This document shows positions 1 to 14,000 of a DNA stretch of 64,000 nucleotides, in pieces (positions within the stretch are counted from its first letter, which is position 1; every line of letters begins with the position of its first letter). Under the pieces are notes generated by a model that ran no database searches, was not told the DNA's origin, and saw nothing but the letters and a program-made list of their open reading frames with translations. The stretch lies in NCBI GenBank assembly GCA_030789695.1, contig CM061139.1, forward strand, positions 105,808,837 to 105,872,836, read 5' to 3'. The translations under genes and the position numbers were made by a program. The stretch is from Scilla litardierei (taxonomy: Eukaryota > Streptophyta > Magnoliopsida > Asparagales > Asparagaceae).

Positions 1-70
1 GTGATCGATGCTCTTCAGGAATTGAATTTGCTGATCACATGTTTTTACAATGCTTGGTACCAAGTAAGAA

Positions 71-447
71 CACTCCCAATGAAAAGCAGAACCGTTTAGC
101 CTCCCAGCAGGGGCTGAATCTGTGCCACATCAGATTCAACGCCTGCTCCCTTCCAATGGAGGGCTGAATCAAGAACTGAATCAAGGTTGAATAGGGGGTG
201 AATCAACTGCGACCAGACGTCTGATTCTTGTTCAGACGTCTGATCTGAATAGACGTCTGATCTGACAGACGTCTGAATCGGTGCTGAATAGAGACTGACT
301 CGGCAGAAACCAGACGGTTGACGTCAATGGCTGAATGCGAGCCATGGGCTTAAAATTTTAAGCCCATGTTCAACCATCTCTCTCCTCCTTTTGCAAACAA
401 CCCCTCCACCGAGGATTAAGCCCCACATTCAGCCCTCATTGGGAGTG
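71..447. mobile_element. MITE-like element with CACTCCCAATGA terminal inverted repeats
   Basis: The left end CACTCCCAATGA (71-82) is matched in inverted orientation by TCATTGGGAGTG (436-447), which gives a 377-bp non-coding element. The interior repeats the word GGCTGAATC and carries four AGACGTCTGA units. I did not find an unambiguous target-site duplication, so the DNA transposon superfamily is open. The size, lack of coding capacity and inverted ends are what I see; the MITE label is inference. Confidence 0.6.
215..274. repeat. four AGACGTCT palindromes inside the MITE
   Basis: The 8-bp palindrome AGACGTCT occurs at 215-222, 234-241, 251-258 and 267-274, usually followed by GA. The spacing is 16-19 bp. 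Each contains the core GACGTC, which resembles a bZIP-type ACGT box, but binding is not shown. Confidence 0.7.
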
Positions 448-2547
448 CTCATTTGGTGCACCTTCTGCACGTACTTGAGAATAAATATTTGATATCTACA
501 ACTGATGAATTTGAAACAGAGAGTATTAAATATTCTACTTCTAATGAAAGACGAGTGTTTTTAATATGCCTATAGCTTCTACTTGGTGTATCTGGAGAAT
601 GAGAAATTACTAGATTTTCAAGGGGGTAAAGGTTCTGCAATTTTGGCCATTACAGTTAATGTGTCATTCTATATCAAACTACAGACAAGGTTTGATCATT
701 GTAAGAGGGTGAAATGAGAAAAGGTTTGATCATTGTAAGAGGAGGGTGAAATGAGAAGGTGATATAACTCTATGCCTTCCAAGCTTCTATTTGTTTGGGT
801 TGTGTTTGTTGTTGTTGTGGTGGGGGTGGGGGCACATTCTTGATGAAGATTATATGCTTGGGGAAAACATAAACTGAAGCCTATTGTCTTCCTTTCTACT
901 GCGAACCCAATGTTTGATGTATCTTTCTGTGTACTCTTTTCTCTATGTAACTATTGCAAACTCTACTAGCTTCTTGCTATCTCTTATGGTACACAGTCTA
1001 ATGAAAGATGGGTTTTTTTTTTGTGAATCCCTAGTTGGTTCCATGCAGTGCGGTGAGTGAAAATAACTATACACTTATCCTCATGGAACCCAACGAGGAG
1101 GAAAGTTTCCATGTGTTAGAGTTTAATAGCCGTAAGACTATTTTGTAAGAGGCAGATTATGATGTAACAGTGTATATTTAGATCACAGTAGTTCTTACAT
1201 ATTTTAAGCAGGGCAAGAAAGCCCACCTTTTTACTGGAGGATGAAAAAGAGTCTACCAAAAAGAGAGGGTGAAATACTTAGCAAGGAACATATTCTTCAC
1301 AAAAAGGAGGTTAGGCTGCATTGGCAAGTGTTCATATACAATAGAAAAAGGTATACAATCAATATAGGTGCTTCTTCATTTTGATACTGGCTTCTTAAAA
1401 TGCAAAGCTCACCAATATGGAATCGTCATAGAATCATTGTTTACTGTCTTGACCACCCTCAACTGTTAAACCATTGGTCCATTATACCCTGCAAGACAGT
1501 AGATACCCAGAATTACTTCTCATGATGCTATCACACCTTGTAAGTAAAAGAAAAAGGCTTGTTAGACTAATAAATCTTGGAGAACTAAAACCCAACCGGG
1601 TTGTTTCTCTGAAATACTAACCGGTTAAGTCTGTGTTCAAAAGAAAAGCACACTGTTCTAGAGGTTCAAACGAAATAAGAGCACGAGTGCAATCCAACAG
1701 GCGCTGTGAAATTTTACATGAAGAAGTTGATTGGGAAACTGGTATTCGTTGCGCAAATAATTTCACACGAACATACCTCCCAAGCTAAGAAAACAAATTA
1801 CAACACTACTTGCACCTAGACACTAGAAGCAAAAAAAAAAAGCACGAAACTACGAAATGACTCAGATCGAAAGGTGGGAATGAGATAGAAAAGTGACTCA
1901 GTTCGATAGGTGAACCAGTCAATCAAGTTCTTCCATCAAATGGAAAGTCCTAACAGAAGAAGGTTGGACCTTACAATATGGAAGAAACACTCCTCAAACT
2001 CGACATACTGAGTTGGTAATGACAGTCCCGCGTCCACACCTGAGGCAAATTTGGGGCAATAGGTGAAAGAGAATACGGTCTAAGTATATAGAACAGGCAA
2101 AGATACAGACAACTGATTCTTTCATTTGTATTGCACAAACATGAGAAAGGACGCAAAAATCATGCAGGGAGCTAGGGATTATATATTATATAGAAAACGT
2201 AAATTCTATAATAAAATATTCAGAATGATAACTTTTTGGACAAATAGAAGAGGTTTGACAAAAATATAATCCATCAAAACTGATAATTATCCCAATAGTG
2301 AACCTTTTCCACTGTGAAATATGAGAAAAATCCCTATTCATGCATTCTTTCTTGAATTGAAAGAATTGGCTCTAGAAAGCTTGAGTGGAATGCCCATTAG
2401 AAACATTACCTTCAAGAATGTGAAGAAATTTGTATGGCAATTCAACTAGGAATTTCTTTCATGTTATCATCTTCTTAAATCTCAATCCCTCCAAAACTTG
2501 GTATCCATTCATTTGAACTGTAAGTGAAGACCGGAGAAGTAATGATA
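448..2547. other. intergenic DNA downstream of CCS1
   Basis: No coding region or recognisable element could be supported here. It contains the probable 3' UTR and termination region of CCS1 near 2300-2547 on the minus strand. No canonical AATAAA was obvious just after the stop codon. Confidence 0.5.
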
Positions 2548-2688
2548 TTAGCTCTTTTGGACATTGTTGATGCCTACTAGCTCGGGTACTTTATCAAGTA
2601 AGCGATTCGTCTCTTCAGGAAATTCAAGCTTTGCTCGATTAGTTTTTCCTCCAACAACAACAGTAGTTCCATCTTGCAATGCCCATAT
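2548..2688 (-). CDS. CCS1: CCS1 exon 8 (C terminus and stop)
   Basis: Residues 489-534, with [18 protein letters not shown] and an acidic, variable tail before TAA at 2550-2548. The acceptor is TTTTAG|. Confidence 0.92.
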   Translation of the reverse strand: MWALQDGTTVVVGGKTNRAKLEFPEETNRLLDKVPELVGINNVQKS

Positions 2689-5048
2689 CTAAAAGGATCA
2701 TTTTGAAAGTAATTTAGAAAATATATAGTAAATTGACAGATCTTCAAAATCTACAACAACAAAACCTACACTTATATAAGCTCCAGTAGCTAGACAGACA
2801 TATCACCTGTGAATGAGAGAAAAAGCTGATGCTAGTCGTAAGCATTAGAGCTCCAAATCCAGCATAAACGATAGGTACCCCTGGATCTGTCTGCAACAAA
2901 GAATAATGAGATGCGGATTAGAAACCAATAGACAAGAATGATTGATGAAAGAGATACAGATAAGAAGATACATAAAACAAGACCCACATATCTCATGTAG
3001 TAACATATGACTGTAGAAAAAGAAGTATGTGCACTAATCACCTTGAGATCAAGACCACTGCTACCAATTGCATCTTCAATTACAATTTGTATACCATTGA
3101 TATCAATGGGAAGTTTCGAGGAAGGCCGACGGACTCCTGCAAATTTCCCCTCTTGGTCATACAAGAAAACTGATTGTAAATCACGAGCAAGCATTGATCT
3201 GAAATTTTAAAGAAAATGAGGTTATATTTCAAGTGCTTGCTGATCACACTGACAAAATGCAACAATTATCGCAAGAGGGAATGCTAACTGACATACATCC
3301 CCTTCACATTAGATGAATCAGTATCTCCAACAGGCAGGAACGTTCCATAAAGCTTCTTGTCACCATTTGTTTGTAATGGAGCCATAGCCAAATTGAACGG
3401 GCCCTCACCATCCTTTGATACTTGAAGTGCTGAAAACCCCCAATCTGTCTGGTATATTGTAAACCCACCGTATCTTAGAGGATCATTTACGCTAATTGTT
3501 TTCCTCATGACTTCCTTTCCATTAAGGTCAAACAATGAGATGTCAGTGCGAAATTGTGAAACCTGTATACATTAGAAAAACACCAAGCTGATTGTTTAAC
3601 ATATGTTTGTTATGAGTCTAACAAAGAAATTAACAAAAAGAAATTCAGGAACCGCCAGGAAATTGAGAAAAAGCAGAAAGAAAGGGAAAAAGAATTGCTC
3701 ATCAAGGAATGAAACTATAAATCTCAAGGAAAACATGGATGTCAGAGATGGACCAATACAAGGCTGAGGCACTAGAACAGTTACCAGCAGAAATCAAAGT
3801 GAAATCAAAAAAATGAGACAATGACATGGAAAGATGGTGATTACCTCGCCACTCTCATAATAGTCCATAGAGAATCTGTTGACATGAACTTCAGTATTAA
3901 AGGATTCTAGAGGAGTTGAAAGAAAGCCATAGGGAGTCATGACATCACCAACAACAAAATTTAGGCCTTGTGGAACATTTACAGAGCCTCGGAAGCTTCC
4001 AGCAGCACTAAGAGTCGCACCCGCCATAATCAGCAGCATTGCTAAATGCACCCCAATAGGAGCAAAGCGACCAGCCATTCCCTTGAAAGCATATAATGAT
4101 GGCCCTTTTACAAATACCTACACAAGTGAAAGATATTGACAAGATATTTTACACCCTTTAATCAAATACAAGTACACCTAAAACAAAGATATTCATAAGA
4201 TATACACAAGATATCCATGTAGTCACTAGATATGAAAAGGTAACCCAAAGTCGACAAATCTGAGCTAAATATATCAAATGCCTACTTTTAAACATCATGC
4301 GCCAAATATCACCTTCTATCAGTTTCCTAAACACATCAACCATGCTTTCCAGTGTAGAATGGCATATAGTTCTATGAAGTTGCTGGATTAAATGAAGTAT
4401 GTTGCACAGACCTAGTTTTGCCATATCTTTATTGATATCTGCAGTGTGTTTCCTCTGATGAAAATAGAGTATATAAGTGATGCCAATTTAACACATGGGA
4501 AAAGCCTCTTGCAGTTGGGGAATAGGTATAGGGTGTAGTTCTTGCCATGGTAGCAAGGTCCAATCATTTTCATAATCAACGCCGTTGCCCCCCCCCCCCC
4601 CCCCCCCCCCCCACCAAACAACCAAAAAAACAAAAAAAGAAAAGAAAAAAGAAAAAAGAAAAACAAAACAAAACAAAAAAACAAAACAAAACAAAAAAAC
4701 CATGCACGCGTCAAGGGAAGAGAGTATAATAGATTACGCAGAAAAAAAGAGCAAAACAAACTAACTCAGGTAAAGTACCGAGAGAAGTCCATATGGCAGT
4801 TAGGAAAGTAGATGACTTGAAATCATTTCTAGGACCGTGTGAGATTTATTGTATGCAAAAAAAGAATAGAACAGGATATTAAACTATCATTTGTATGAGC
4901 TCTTATTGAGTGCTTGAGAATGATTGAAGCCATTGGCCAATCCAGGTGGGGAGGGGGGGTGGGTGGGTGTGTGTGTAAGCTCTTATTGAGTGCTTGAGAT
5001 TGATTGAAGCCATTGGTCAATCCAACTGTGCGAAATCCACCCCACCCC

Positions 5049-5087
<39 letters not shown>

Positions 5088-8000
5088 CGCAGGGGATGTG
5101 CGCACTCATTGAGAATTTTAAATGCATGATCTAGTTGTCTACAGCCCAAAAGCATGTGTGAAAAAGCATGGTATGCTTCTACAAATCTCGGTGGGCTTTT
5201 TATTTTAGGAAGTTTATTTGGAGATTTTTAAATAATAGCCCCACATTGGATAAAATAGAAAATGGTTAAATATATAAACTAATAGTTGAGCATATATCCA
5301 TTGACTTAATGTTTTGCGTTACATATGGGTTAACTACAGTTTTGTGGCTTCACCAATATAAAATAATCGTGTACCTTGCCGCTCACAATTTCTAAAGGTA
5401 TCAAAGCTCAATCTCTTCTTTAAATCTAGTTGCCTAATTTGGCTTCCAAATTCAATGGTGAATTCACTTTGAGTTTAAGGAGGAGTGTTATAAATAATAA
5501 TCACACACCAGATAAAATAAAAAATGATAACAACTATAATTTAGTAGTTAGGCCTCTAGCCGTTGGCTTAGGCTTTTGTATCACATATGGTTTCAACTTC
5601 ATCAATATAAAATAACCATGGGTTCCCCCATTACTATTTCTAATTATCTCCAATGCTAATATAAATGATTCAAATGAACATCTTGTAGGGCCTTAGCTCT
5701 TATACTTGAGGGTGGTTCTCTTTATAATGATGAGTCCACGTGTGATACTGGGTGAGCGAGTCCCCTCCTCTTCCAGCGGAGTCTTCATTTTACTTCCAGT
5801 TTTTATAATACATGTATCTTTCAAGTTTATCTTAATGCAATTATAACTAGCTTCCTTTCCATACAAAGTTGCATTATTGGCATCATGATGTAGTCTAGAG
5901 TGGGTTCCGCCTATGGCGATGATTTGGAAATTTTGATGGGCACAGGTTGTGTTTGGCTTCCCATATTTCCTTCTAAGATATTCTAAATGTCTATGGAAAA
6001 CCAATCTAACCTTGGCACATGATAGAGTAGATCCTTCAATGATTTGCCACAACTGATAATGCAAGTGGCATAAAAAAGAATCACAATGTATTATCATCCT
6101 CAATCAACTAGCTGCATAATGCCTTTTAACGGGCTCATTAATCTACCAGTCAAGTCATCTCTATTTTTAGGCTGTCTATACTTTGCTGGTAGCTATCAAG
6201 GTGACGATTATCATGAGAGAATATTTATGAAATCTTTCTTGACCATGCGTTTATGAACTAGCCATTGATTTATGAAGAAAATGGGGACAAATTTGATATC
6301 TTACTGTTCAAATTTACTTGATTTTAATGGGCCTCACAAAATGTTGCAATATTGGTAATTTCCCGTAGACCCCGAATCAGCCTTATTGATATTCCTTAAT
6401 GGAAGCTTTATTTTTTTTTTTAATTTTCATCAATACATCTTCAAAGTTGTTTTTTTAAAAAGCACCGTTAACAGTCATGGATGGAAATTGTTTCCATACC
6501 ATTGACCAGTTGTTTCCTACCTCTCCCTCTCCCTTTCATGAGCTTAGGATAAATTTTTTTCTTTATTTATATTTTGAATTGTAAGATCCAAATGAACAAC
6601 CTAGTGTACAAATAAAAGGGGAAAAACAAGACAAAAAATACAATTACCCTTATAAGGATGTTGATGCATGACAAAAGGGGAAAAGTTGCGTTGGAAAAAC
6701 AATGGAAGAGGTAATCTAAGATTTATATAGAATTTTAGGCACATCCCGAAAATCTGACGATCACCGACTCCAACGTCTCACACGCAAGTTTTTTAAACAT
6801 CACGTCCAAGTAACCAAACCTACTCCCGCACCTGGCATGCTCAAGATTTTATGTGACAATCAAAGTTTAGAATTTGAAATTGTTATTCATTCACTAAAAA
6901 TAAAACAAGTCCTAAGGCCTATTATAAACTTACAACTTAAAAACAGACTATTTCATATCAAATGTGGGACTGATCTGAAATTACAAGTTACTAAATATAA
7001 CTCAAACTTCTATTAAAGAACACTCAAAAGACTCAAATAACAAATTCTAAAAAAAGACTCAAAATCACAAGTACTAGATTAAATCAAATACTACTAAAAG
7101 ATTAATTTGAATTCAAATTGGATCAAATGGATTCCTATCACTCCCTCTAGATTTAAAAAAATTCACCAACTGGAACATGATGACAAGAATGCACAATCCA
7201 ACACATATCAGCAATATCCTGTACCAAAAGAATATTCATCCTTCAACTTTAAAATGATGCAAAATGTGAACTTCCAAATTGGCATCTTTTAAAATATATA
7301 TCAAAATCTTGAAAAACAAAAAGTAGTGTTCCAAATATGGGTCTGATATCCGCAATATCAGTCGTAATTGTGGGTTTTTAATGTGTTCGCTACTGATTTA
7401 AGCTTTCGATATTGAATCCATTTGTGGTTACCATCAGATATCGATCAATATTTCAGCCACTTGCGATTTCAAATATCGGCCAATATTTGTTATTTTTTAA
7501 TTAATGGGGTTCAGTTGTGATCATTTCCAATTAACTAGATCTGACCTAATAACATTATAAAACATTTAAACACTTTGTGCCTTGTCTTTATGCATTTTTT
7601 CGTAAATTTACTCTGTTACCTTGTTGTGCTCTCAACGATAACTCCGTAACTAATTTTTTGTTAGGTTGATACCAAAATATATGACAGCGCATCTTAAATG
7701 TATGGTCTATATTGCATCTTGGAAGATCCAAACTCTAGGACATTACTGTTATATTATTTATGATCTTAATTGATGTGAAAAGAGTATAGAAATATTGATT
7801 AGCACATTCACTTTTGGTATTACTAATATAAAAATAAGTTCATGTATTGTTACTATTTTTGCAATTTAGGATTTGCTATTTTAATTTCTTTTGATTATAA
7901 TTTGCTCTATCATGTCATAATTTTTAAGGGTAATTGTTGGTTTTTTGGCTTATGTTCTTTGATGTCACAATTCATTTCTTGTGTTTTTTTAGAGTCTTGT

Positions 8001-11000
8001 GATGAATTAGTTCCTTCTTAATTGTAGATTAATACAATGTATTGAGATAAATATATCTTAAACTTGCTTTAATATGAGTTTATATAATTTATATATAATT
8101 AACTATAAGCACGACATGCATATAACATCTATTCTTAGCATCTGATATGATACTCTGATATTTAGTTAATATCCCTAATATATCACCAATATCCGCCATC
8201 TAATATCGTATTTTCAAGTCGATACAAGACCGATATCTAATATTTAAAACACTGATAGGAAAGTGTGCAAAATCTGCTAACTGATAAGTTGTCGAGTCTC
8301 AAGGATGACGAACTTGAAGGGTCCATCTGCCAACCTCCCACCTACCGCCTATTCCCCTTTGTTGATTTTTTCAACAATGTCCCTCTCTAAGAAACGTCAT
8401 TAGTGACGTTTCTTAGAGGATTAGAACACTATAAAAGGGAGATGAAGGCCGAGGTTTCATATCATCCCAATCCCAAAACAATCTTCTCACCTTCAAGAGA
8501 AAGAGTGAGAAGGAAACCCAGAGAGGTGTAAGAGTGTGTGATTTCTCCGGTGAGAGGAAATTACCCCAGAGAGGGAAGTTACCCCAGAGAGGTAAAATTG
8601 TAGTGAGTTTTTGTTGTTTACCCTAGAGTGTGTAAATTTATTTCCAGTGAGAAATAGTTAAACTTTTTTTTACTCTCCAATTATTACTGTTTTACCGTGA
8701 TCAGTATTTTTACTGTTTTACTGTAACCAGTAATTCTTCTAGTGATCAGTGAGAATCACAACAAGTGGTATCAGAGCCCAAGTGAGCTGTGTGAGAGAGT
8801 AAAAAAAGGGAGTAAAATTTTTGGGGAGGGAAATTTTTTTTCTACCATTACCTTTTTTTTCCTCTTCAAAATTTCAATGGAAGAATCATCCTCGTCGGGA
8901 GCTATGGTCAAACTGACGGCCATAAATTACACACTGTGGAGACCTCGAATGGAGGATCTCCTCAGTTGTAAAGATTTATTTGACCCATTGGAGGTCAAAG
9001 GAGTAAAGCCAGAATCCACCAAAGAAGCTGACTGGAAGAAGATGAATCGAAAGACGATCGGTCAAATCCGACAATGGATCGATCACAGCGTCTTCCACCA
9101 TGTTGCGCAGGAGACGGACGCATATGCCCTCTGGCAAAAGCTAGAGGACATGTACCAAGCCAAGACTGCTCGAAACAAAGCCTTGTTAATGAGGCGACTG
9201 GTAAATTTGAAGCTGCGAAGTTGAACTTCCGTTGCGGAGCACACGAGCGAGTTCCAGAGCCTGGTGAATCAACTATCTGCGGTGGAGTTACAGCTTGGAG
9301 ATGAAGAACAAGCTCTTCTTCTTCTCAGTTCTCTTCCGGACAACTGGGAGACGTTGGTGGTCTCCCTCAGCAATTCGGCCCCAAACGGCAAACTTACCAT
9401 GTCTATGGTTAAGGATGCCCTCTTCAACGAGGAGGCCAGGAGAAAAGAAGCCGGCACCGACCAATCGCATGCCCTCGTGACAGAGACTCGAGGAAGACAA
9501 CAAGGAGGTGGTCGCAGCTGGGGCAGAGGCAGGAGCAAAAGCCGTGGTAGGTCCACAGACGGGAGGAGGCCTACCTACAAGTGTTACCATTGTGGCATGG
9601 AGGGCCACATGAAGAAAAACTGCCGGAAGCTGTTGCGAGAACAAGGTCAAAATGGTTCTCAACAGAAAACGAAGGATGGAGAGGCGTTAGTCACTTGCAC
9701 CGGAGAAGTGGCTATTTGCTCTATCCAAGAAGAGACATGCCTTCACGTCTCCAACCAGGACAGCGAGTGGGTGGTTGATACAGCAGCATCATTCCACGCC
9801 ACTCCTCGAAGTGACTTCTTCACCAACTACAAGGCAGGAGACTTTGGCATTGTGAAGATGGGGAATACAAGTTCCTGCAAGATCGTGGGAATTGGCGACG
9901 TTCGGATTCAGACGAACGTCGGCTGCACAATCACGCTGAAGGATGTCCGCCATGTGCCAGATCTCCGGCTGAACTTGCTCTCTGGGACAGCCCTTGACAA
10001 ACAGGGCTTCGACAACCACTTCAGCAACGGCACATGGAGAATGACGAAAGGTGCCATGATTATCGCAAAGGGGCACATTTGCGGTACGTTATACAAAACT
10101 CATGTGAAGATATGTACCGATAGCCTTAACGTGGTGGAACGTGAGGCTACTCCAAGTCTGTGGCACCAACGACTTGGTCACATGAGTGAGAGAGGGTTAT
10201 CTCTCTTGACAAAGAAGGAGCTGATCTCAATTACTAAGGATGCTGGACTAGATCCTTGTCAGCATTGCTTAGTTGGCAAGCAACATCGAGTCTCCTTCAG
10301 TTCTTCTTCAACAAGGAGATCAGAGTTACTCAGTCTGGTACACTCTGATGTTTGCGGTCCCTTGGAGGCTGAATCGCTGGGTGGCAATAGGTACTTTCTG
10401 ACCTTCATTGATGATGCTTCTCGAAAGGTGTGGGTCTACTTCTTGAGGACGAAAGACCAAGTGCTCGACTTCTTCAAGCTGTTCCACGTCATGGTCGAAC
10501 GTGAGACAGGAAAGAAGTTAAAGTGCCTCCGCTCAGACAATGGAGGCGAATACACTTCCAGAGCATTCGATGTCTACTGCAAAACTCAAGGCATTAGACA
10601 TGAGAAGACGGTTCCTCGCACTCCACAACACAACGGCGTAGCTGAAAGGATGAACCGGACGATCATGGAGAAGGTCAGAAGCATGCTCAGTATGGCTAAG
10701 CTACCAAAGCCATTCTGGGGAGAAGCTGTTCGTGCCGCCTGCTACCTCATCAACAGATCACCATCAGTACCTTTGGATTTTGCAATTCCAGAGAAGGTGT
10801 GGTCTGGTAAGAATCCCTCTTACTCCCACTTGAGGGTATTTGGTTGCTTAGCCTTTGCACATGTATCCAAGGAGCAAAGGCAGAAGCTTGATGCAAGGAC
10901 CATTCCTTGTATCTTCATCGGCTATGGAGATGAAGAATTTGGGTACAGGTTGTGGGACCCAAAGACGAAGAAGGTGATTCGGAGCAGGGATGTGCTGTTC

Positions 11001-14000
11001 CAAGAAAATCAGACATTGGAAGACATTGAAAAGCCCATGGCGTCTTCAACTGCAAGCTCAAGTGCTGAAGACATTGTTCCAAACCCAGCACCAATGCAAT
11101 ACGAAGAGGTGCATGAAGAAATACCAGAAGAGGAGGAGGCTGTTGAACAAGACATGGAAGAAGAGGCGGATGCTGAGCAGGGGGAGCCACAACCCTTTCC
11201 AGCAGATACTGCACCACCATCACCGCAGGCAGATGATGGTACGCCTCCTGAAGTCAACAACTCACAAGTACGGAGATCTGAACGAGGCCGGATTCCATCA
11301 ACCAGATATTCAGAAGCTGAATATCTTCTACTTTCTGAAGAGGGGGAGCCAGAGAGTTTCCATGAAGCGATATCTCACAAGAACAAAGAAAGTTGGTTGC
11401 AAGCTATGCACGATGAGATGGAATCTCTGCAGAAGAATTCTACTTATGATTTGGTCAAGCTTCCACAAGGAAAGAAGGCGCTGAAGAATAAGTGGGTGTT
11501 CAAGCTCAAGAAAGATGGCAACGGAAAGATGGTGAAGCACAAAGCTCGGCTGGTGGTCAAAGGATTCCTTCAGAAGAAAGGTATTGACTTTGACGAGATC
11601 TTTTCACCTGTTGTGAAGATGGCTTCAATCCGTGTCATCCTCGGATTGGTAGCCAGGTTGAATTTAGAGCTTGAGCAGATGGATGTCAAGACGGCGTTTC
11701 TTCATGGTGATCTACATGAAGAAATCTACATGGAGCAGCCAGAAGGTTTCGAGGTTTCAGGCAAAGAAAACCTCGTATGCAAGCTGAAGAAGAGTCTGTA
11801 CGGCCTCAAGCAAGCACCACGACAGTGGAACATGAAGTTTGACTCATTCATGATGAGTCAAGGCTACAAAAGGACCGCTGCCGACCAATGTGTTTATACA
11901 CAGCAGTTTCCAGACGGTAACTTCGTTGCATTGCTTTTATATGTTGACGATATGTTGATCGTTGGACAAGATGCAACAAAAATCGGCCAGCTGAAGAAGG
12001 AACTATCTAAGTCTTTTGATATGAAAGATTTAGGTCCGGCTCAACAAATTGTGGGAATGCAGATAGTCCGAGATAGGAAACACAACAAGCTATGGCTATC
12101 TCAGGAGAAGTACGTTGAACGCGTGATCAAGAGATTCAAGATGGATCATGCCAAACCAGTTAGCATTCCACTGGCTAACCACTTCAAGTTGAGCAGGAGG
12201 TCAAGCCCTTCATCCAAGAAAGAGACGGAGGAGATGTCATCGATACCTTATTCTTCAGCAGTTGGAAGTCTGATGTATGCAATGGTGTGTACACGTCCTG
12301 ACATTGCCCATGCGGTGGGAATGGTGAGTCGATTCCTTTCTGATCCAGGAAAGGAACATTGGGAGGCGGTCAAGTGGATTCTCCGATACCTGAAGGGTAC
12401 TTCAAAGGCATGTCTATGCTACGGAGGAGCTGATCTAATCTTGGAGGGCTATACAGATTCAGATATGGCTGGAGATCTTGATAGTAGAAAATCTACATCA
12501 GGATTTGTATACACTTTTGCAGGGGGAGCTGTGTCCTGGCAATCAAGATTGCAGAAGTGCGTTGCGCTATCCACAACAGAGGCGGAGTATCTTGCAATTA
12601 CAGAAGCTGGTAAGGAAATGTTGTGGTTAAAGCGATTTCTCCAAGAATTAGGGATCAAGCAGAAAATGTACATGGTACATTGTGATAGTCAAAGTGCTTT
12701 AGATCTGAGCAAGAATTCGATGTATCATGCTCGGACAAAGCACATTGACATTCGGTATCATTGGATACGGGAGGTGATGGATCAACAGCTGTTGAGACTA
12801 GTGAAGATCCACACGAAGGAGAATCCAGCAGATATGTTCACGAAGGTGGTGACACGGGAGAAGCTGGAGCTGTGCAGAGACATAGCTGGGATGGTTGTTA
12901 AGTGACAATCACTTTAGATGCAGCTGGAGGGGGAGAATTGAAGGGTCCATCTGCCAACCTCCCACCTACCGCCTATTCCCCTTTGTTGATTTTTTCAACA
13001 ATGTCCCTCTCTAAGAAACGTCATTAGTGACGTTTCTTAGAGGATTAGAACACTATAAAAGGGAGATGAAGGCCGAGGTTTCATATCATCCCAATCCCAA
13101 AACAATCTTCTCACCTTCAAGAGAAAGAGTGAGAAGGAAACCCAGAGAGGTGTAAGAGTGTGTGATTTCTCCGGTGAGAGGAAATTACCCCAGAGAGGGA
13201 AGTTACCCCAGAGAGGTAAAATTGTAGTGAGTTTTTGTTGTTTACCCTAGAGTGTGTAAATTTATTTCCAGTGAGAAATAGTTAAACTTTTTTTTTACTC
13301 TCCAATTATTACTGTTTTACCGTGATCAGTATTTTTACTGTTTTACTGTAACCAGTAATTCTTCTAGTGATCAGTGAGAATCACAACGAACTCAATGTGC
13401 TCAACTAGCTCAAATAATTTTTCCTAACCAAGTTCTAACGTAGAATCATCATATGACTCAGGCTCAATTACATGCTCAAACTAGAACACAGGCTCAGACT
13501 CTAGTTCGGTCTTACATTCTATCACAGCCTCGGGCTTAGTCTTAAACTTAATCACATGTTTAGACTTAATTAGACCAGGGTTCAGTTTCAAGCTCTAATT
13601 CATGATCAGGAACCAGCTCGAGCTGAGGTGCTGGCTGAGCCTCAAGCTTTCTCGATTGTTGGCTCTGTTTGCAATTCTTACTCATGCTCTTTTCTGATCA
13701 ACTCGTATACAGCCTTTATTCCACGTAAAAGCTCTTCAAGTCTTTGATTGCTTTATATCATGAAAGTTAATACTTAATAGCAGTAGATGATAGATGTAGA
13801 CGATGCATGTGAAGATATCGATATGGAAGCTCTTCTTTTATTTAAAGATCATGATGTTTAACGTCAGCCATACTATAAACTCCAAAAATAAACTTCACTA
13901 GCCAATTTCTTCTTAGCACACCAACTTTCTTTGCATGATAAATTGTAGTCAAAAATGATCTTTCTAATAAAAATTTCCAATTGTCATTATTTTCACGACC

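Larger units (their letters stand above)
8314..8761 (+). repeat. 5' LTR of the intronic Copia element
   Basis: Starts TTGAAGGG and ends ATCACAA. It contains a 15-bp perfect inverted repeat, a TATA box and short GAGAGG repeats. The terminal bases can slide by one because the target site and LTR ends share sequence. Confidence 0.93.
8309..13391 (+). mobile_element. young Copia LTR retrotransposon (Tork/Tnt1-like) in CCS1 intron 3
   Basis: A 5.07-kb element with LTRs 8314-8761 and 12938-13386 is flanked by the 5-bp duplication CGAAC (8309-8313 and 13387-13391). The LTRs appear identical except for one extra T in a poly-T run, so insertion was very recent. The order PBS, gag-pol, PPT and the integrase-before-reverse-transcriptase arrangement define Copia. 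It is antisense to CCS1. A single in-frame stop in gag is the only coding lesion I see. Confidence 0.95.

Noticed and set aside
9269..9662. minus-strand open frames opposite Copia gag
   Set aside because: Shadows of the gag frame with Leu/Pro/Ser-rich translation and no independent support.
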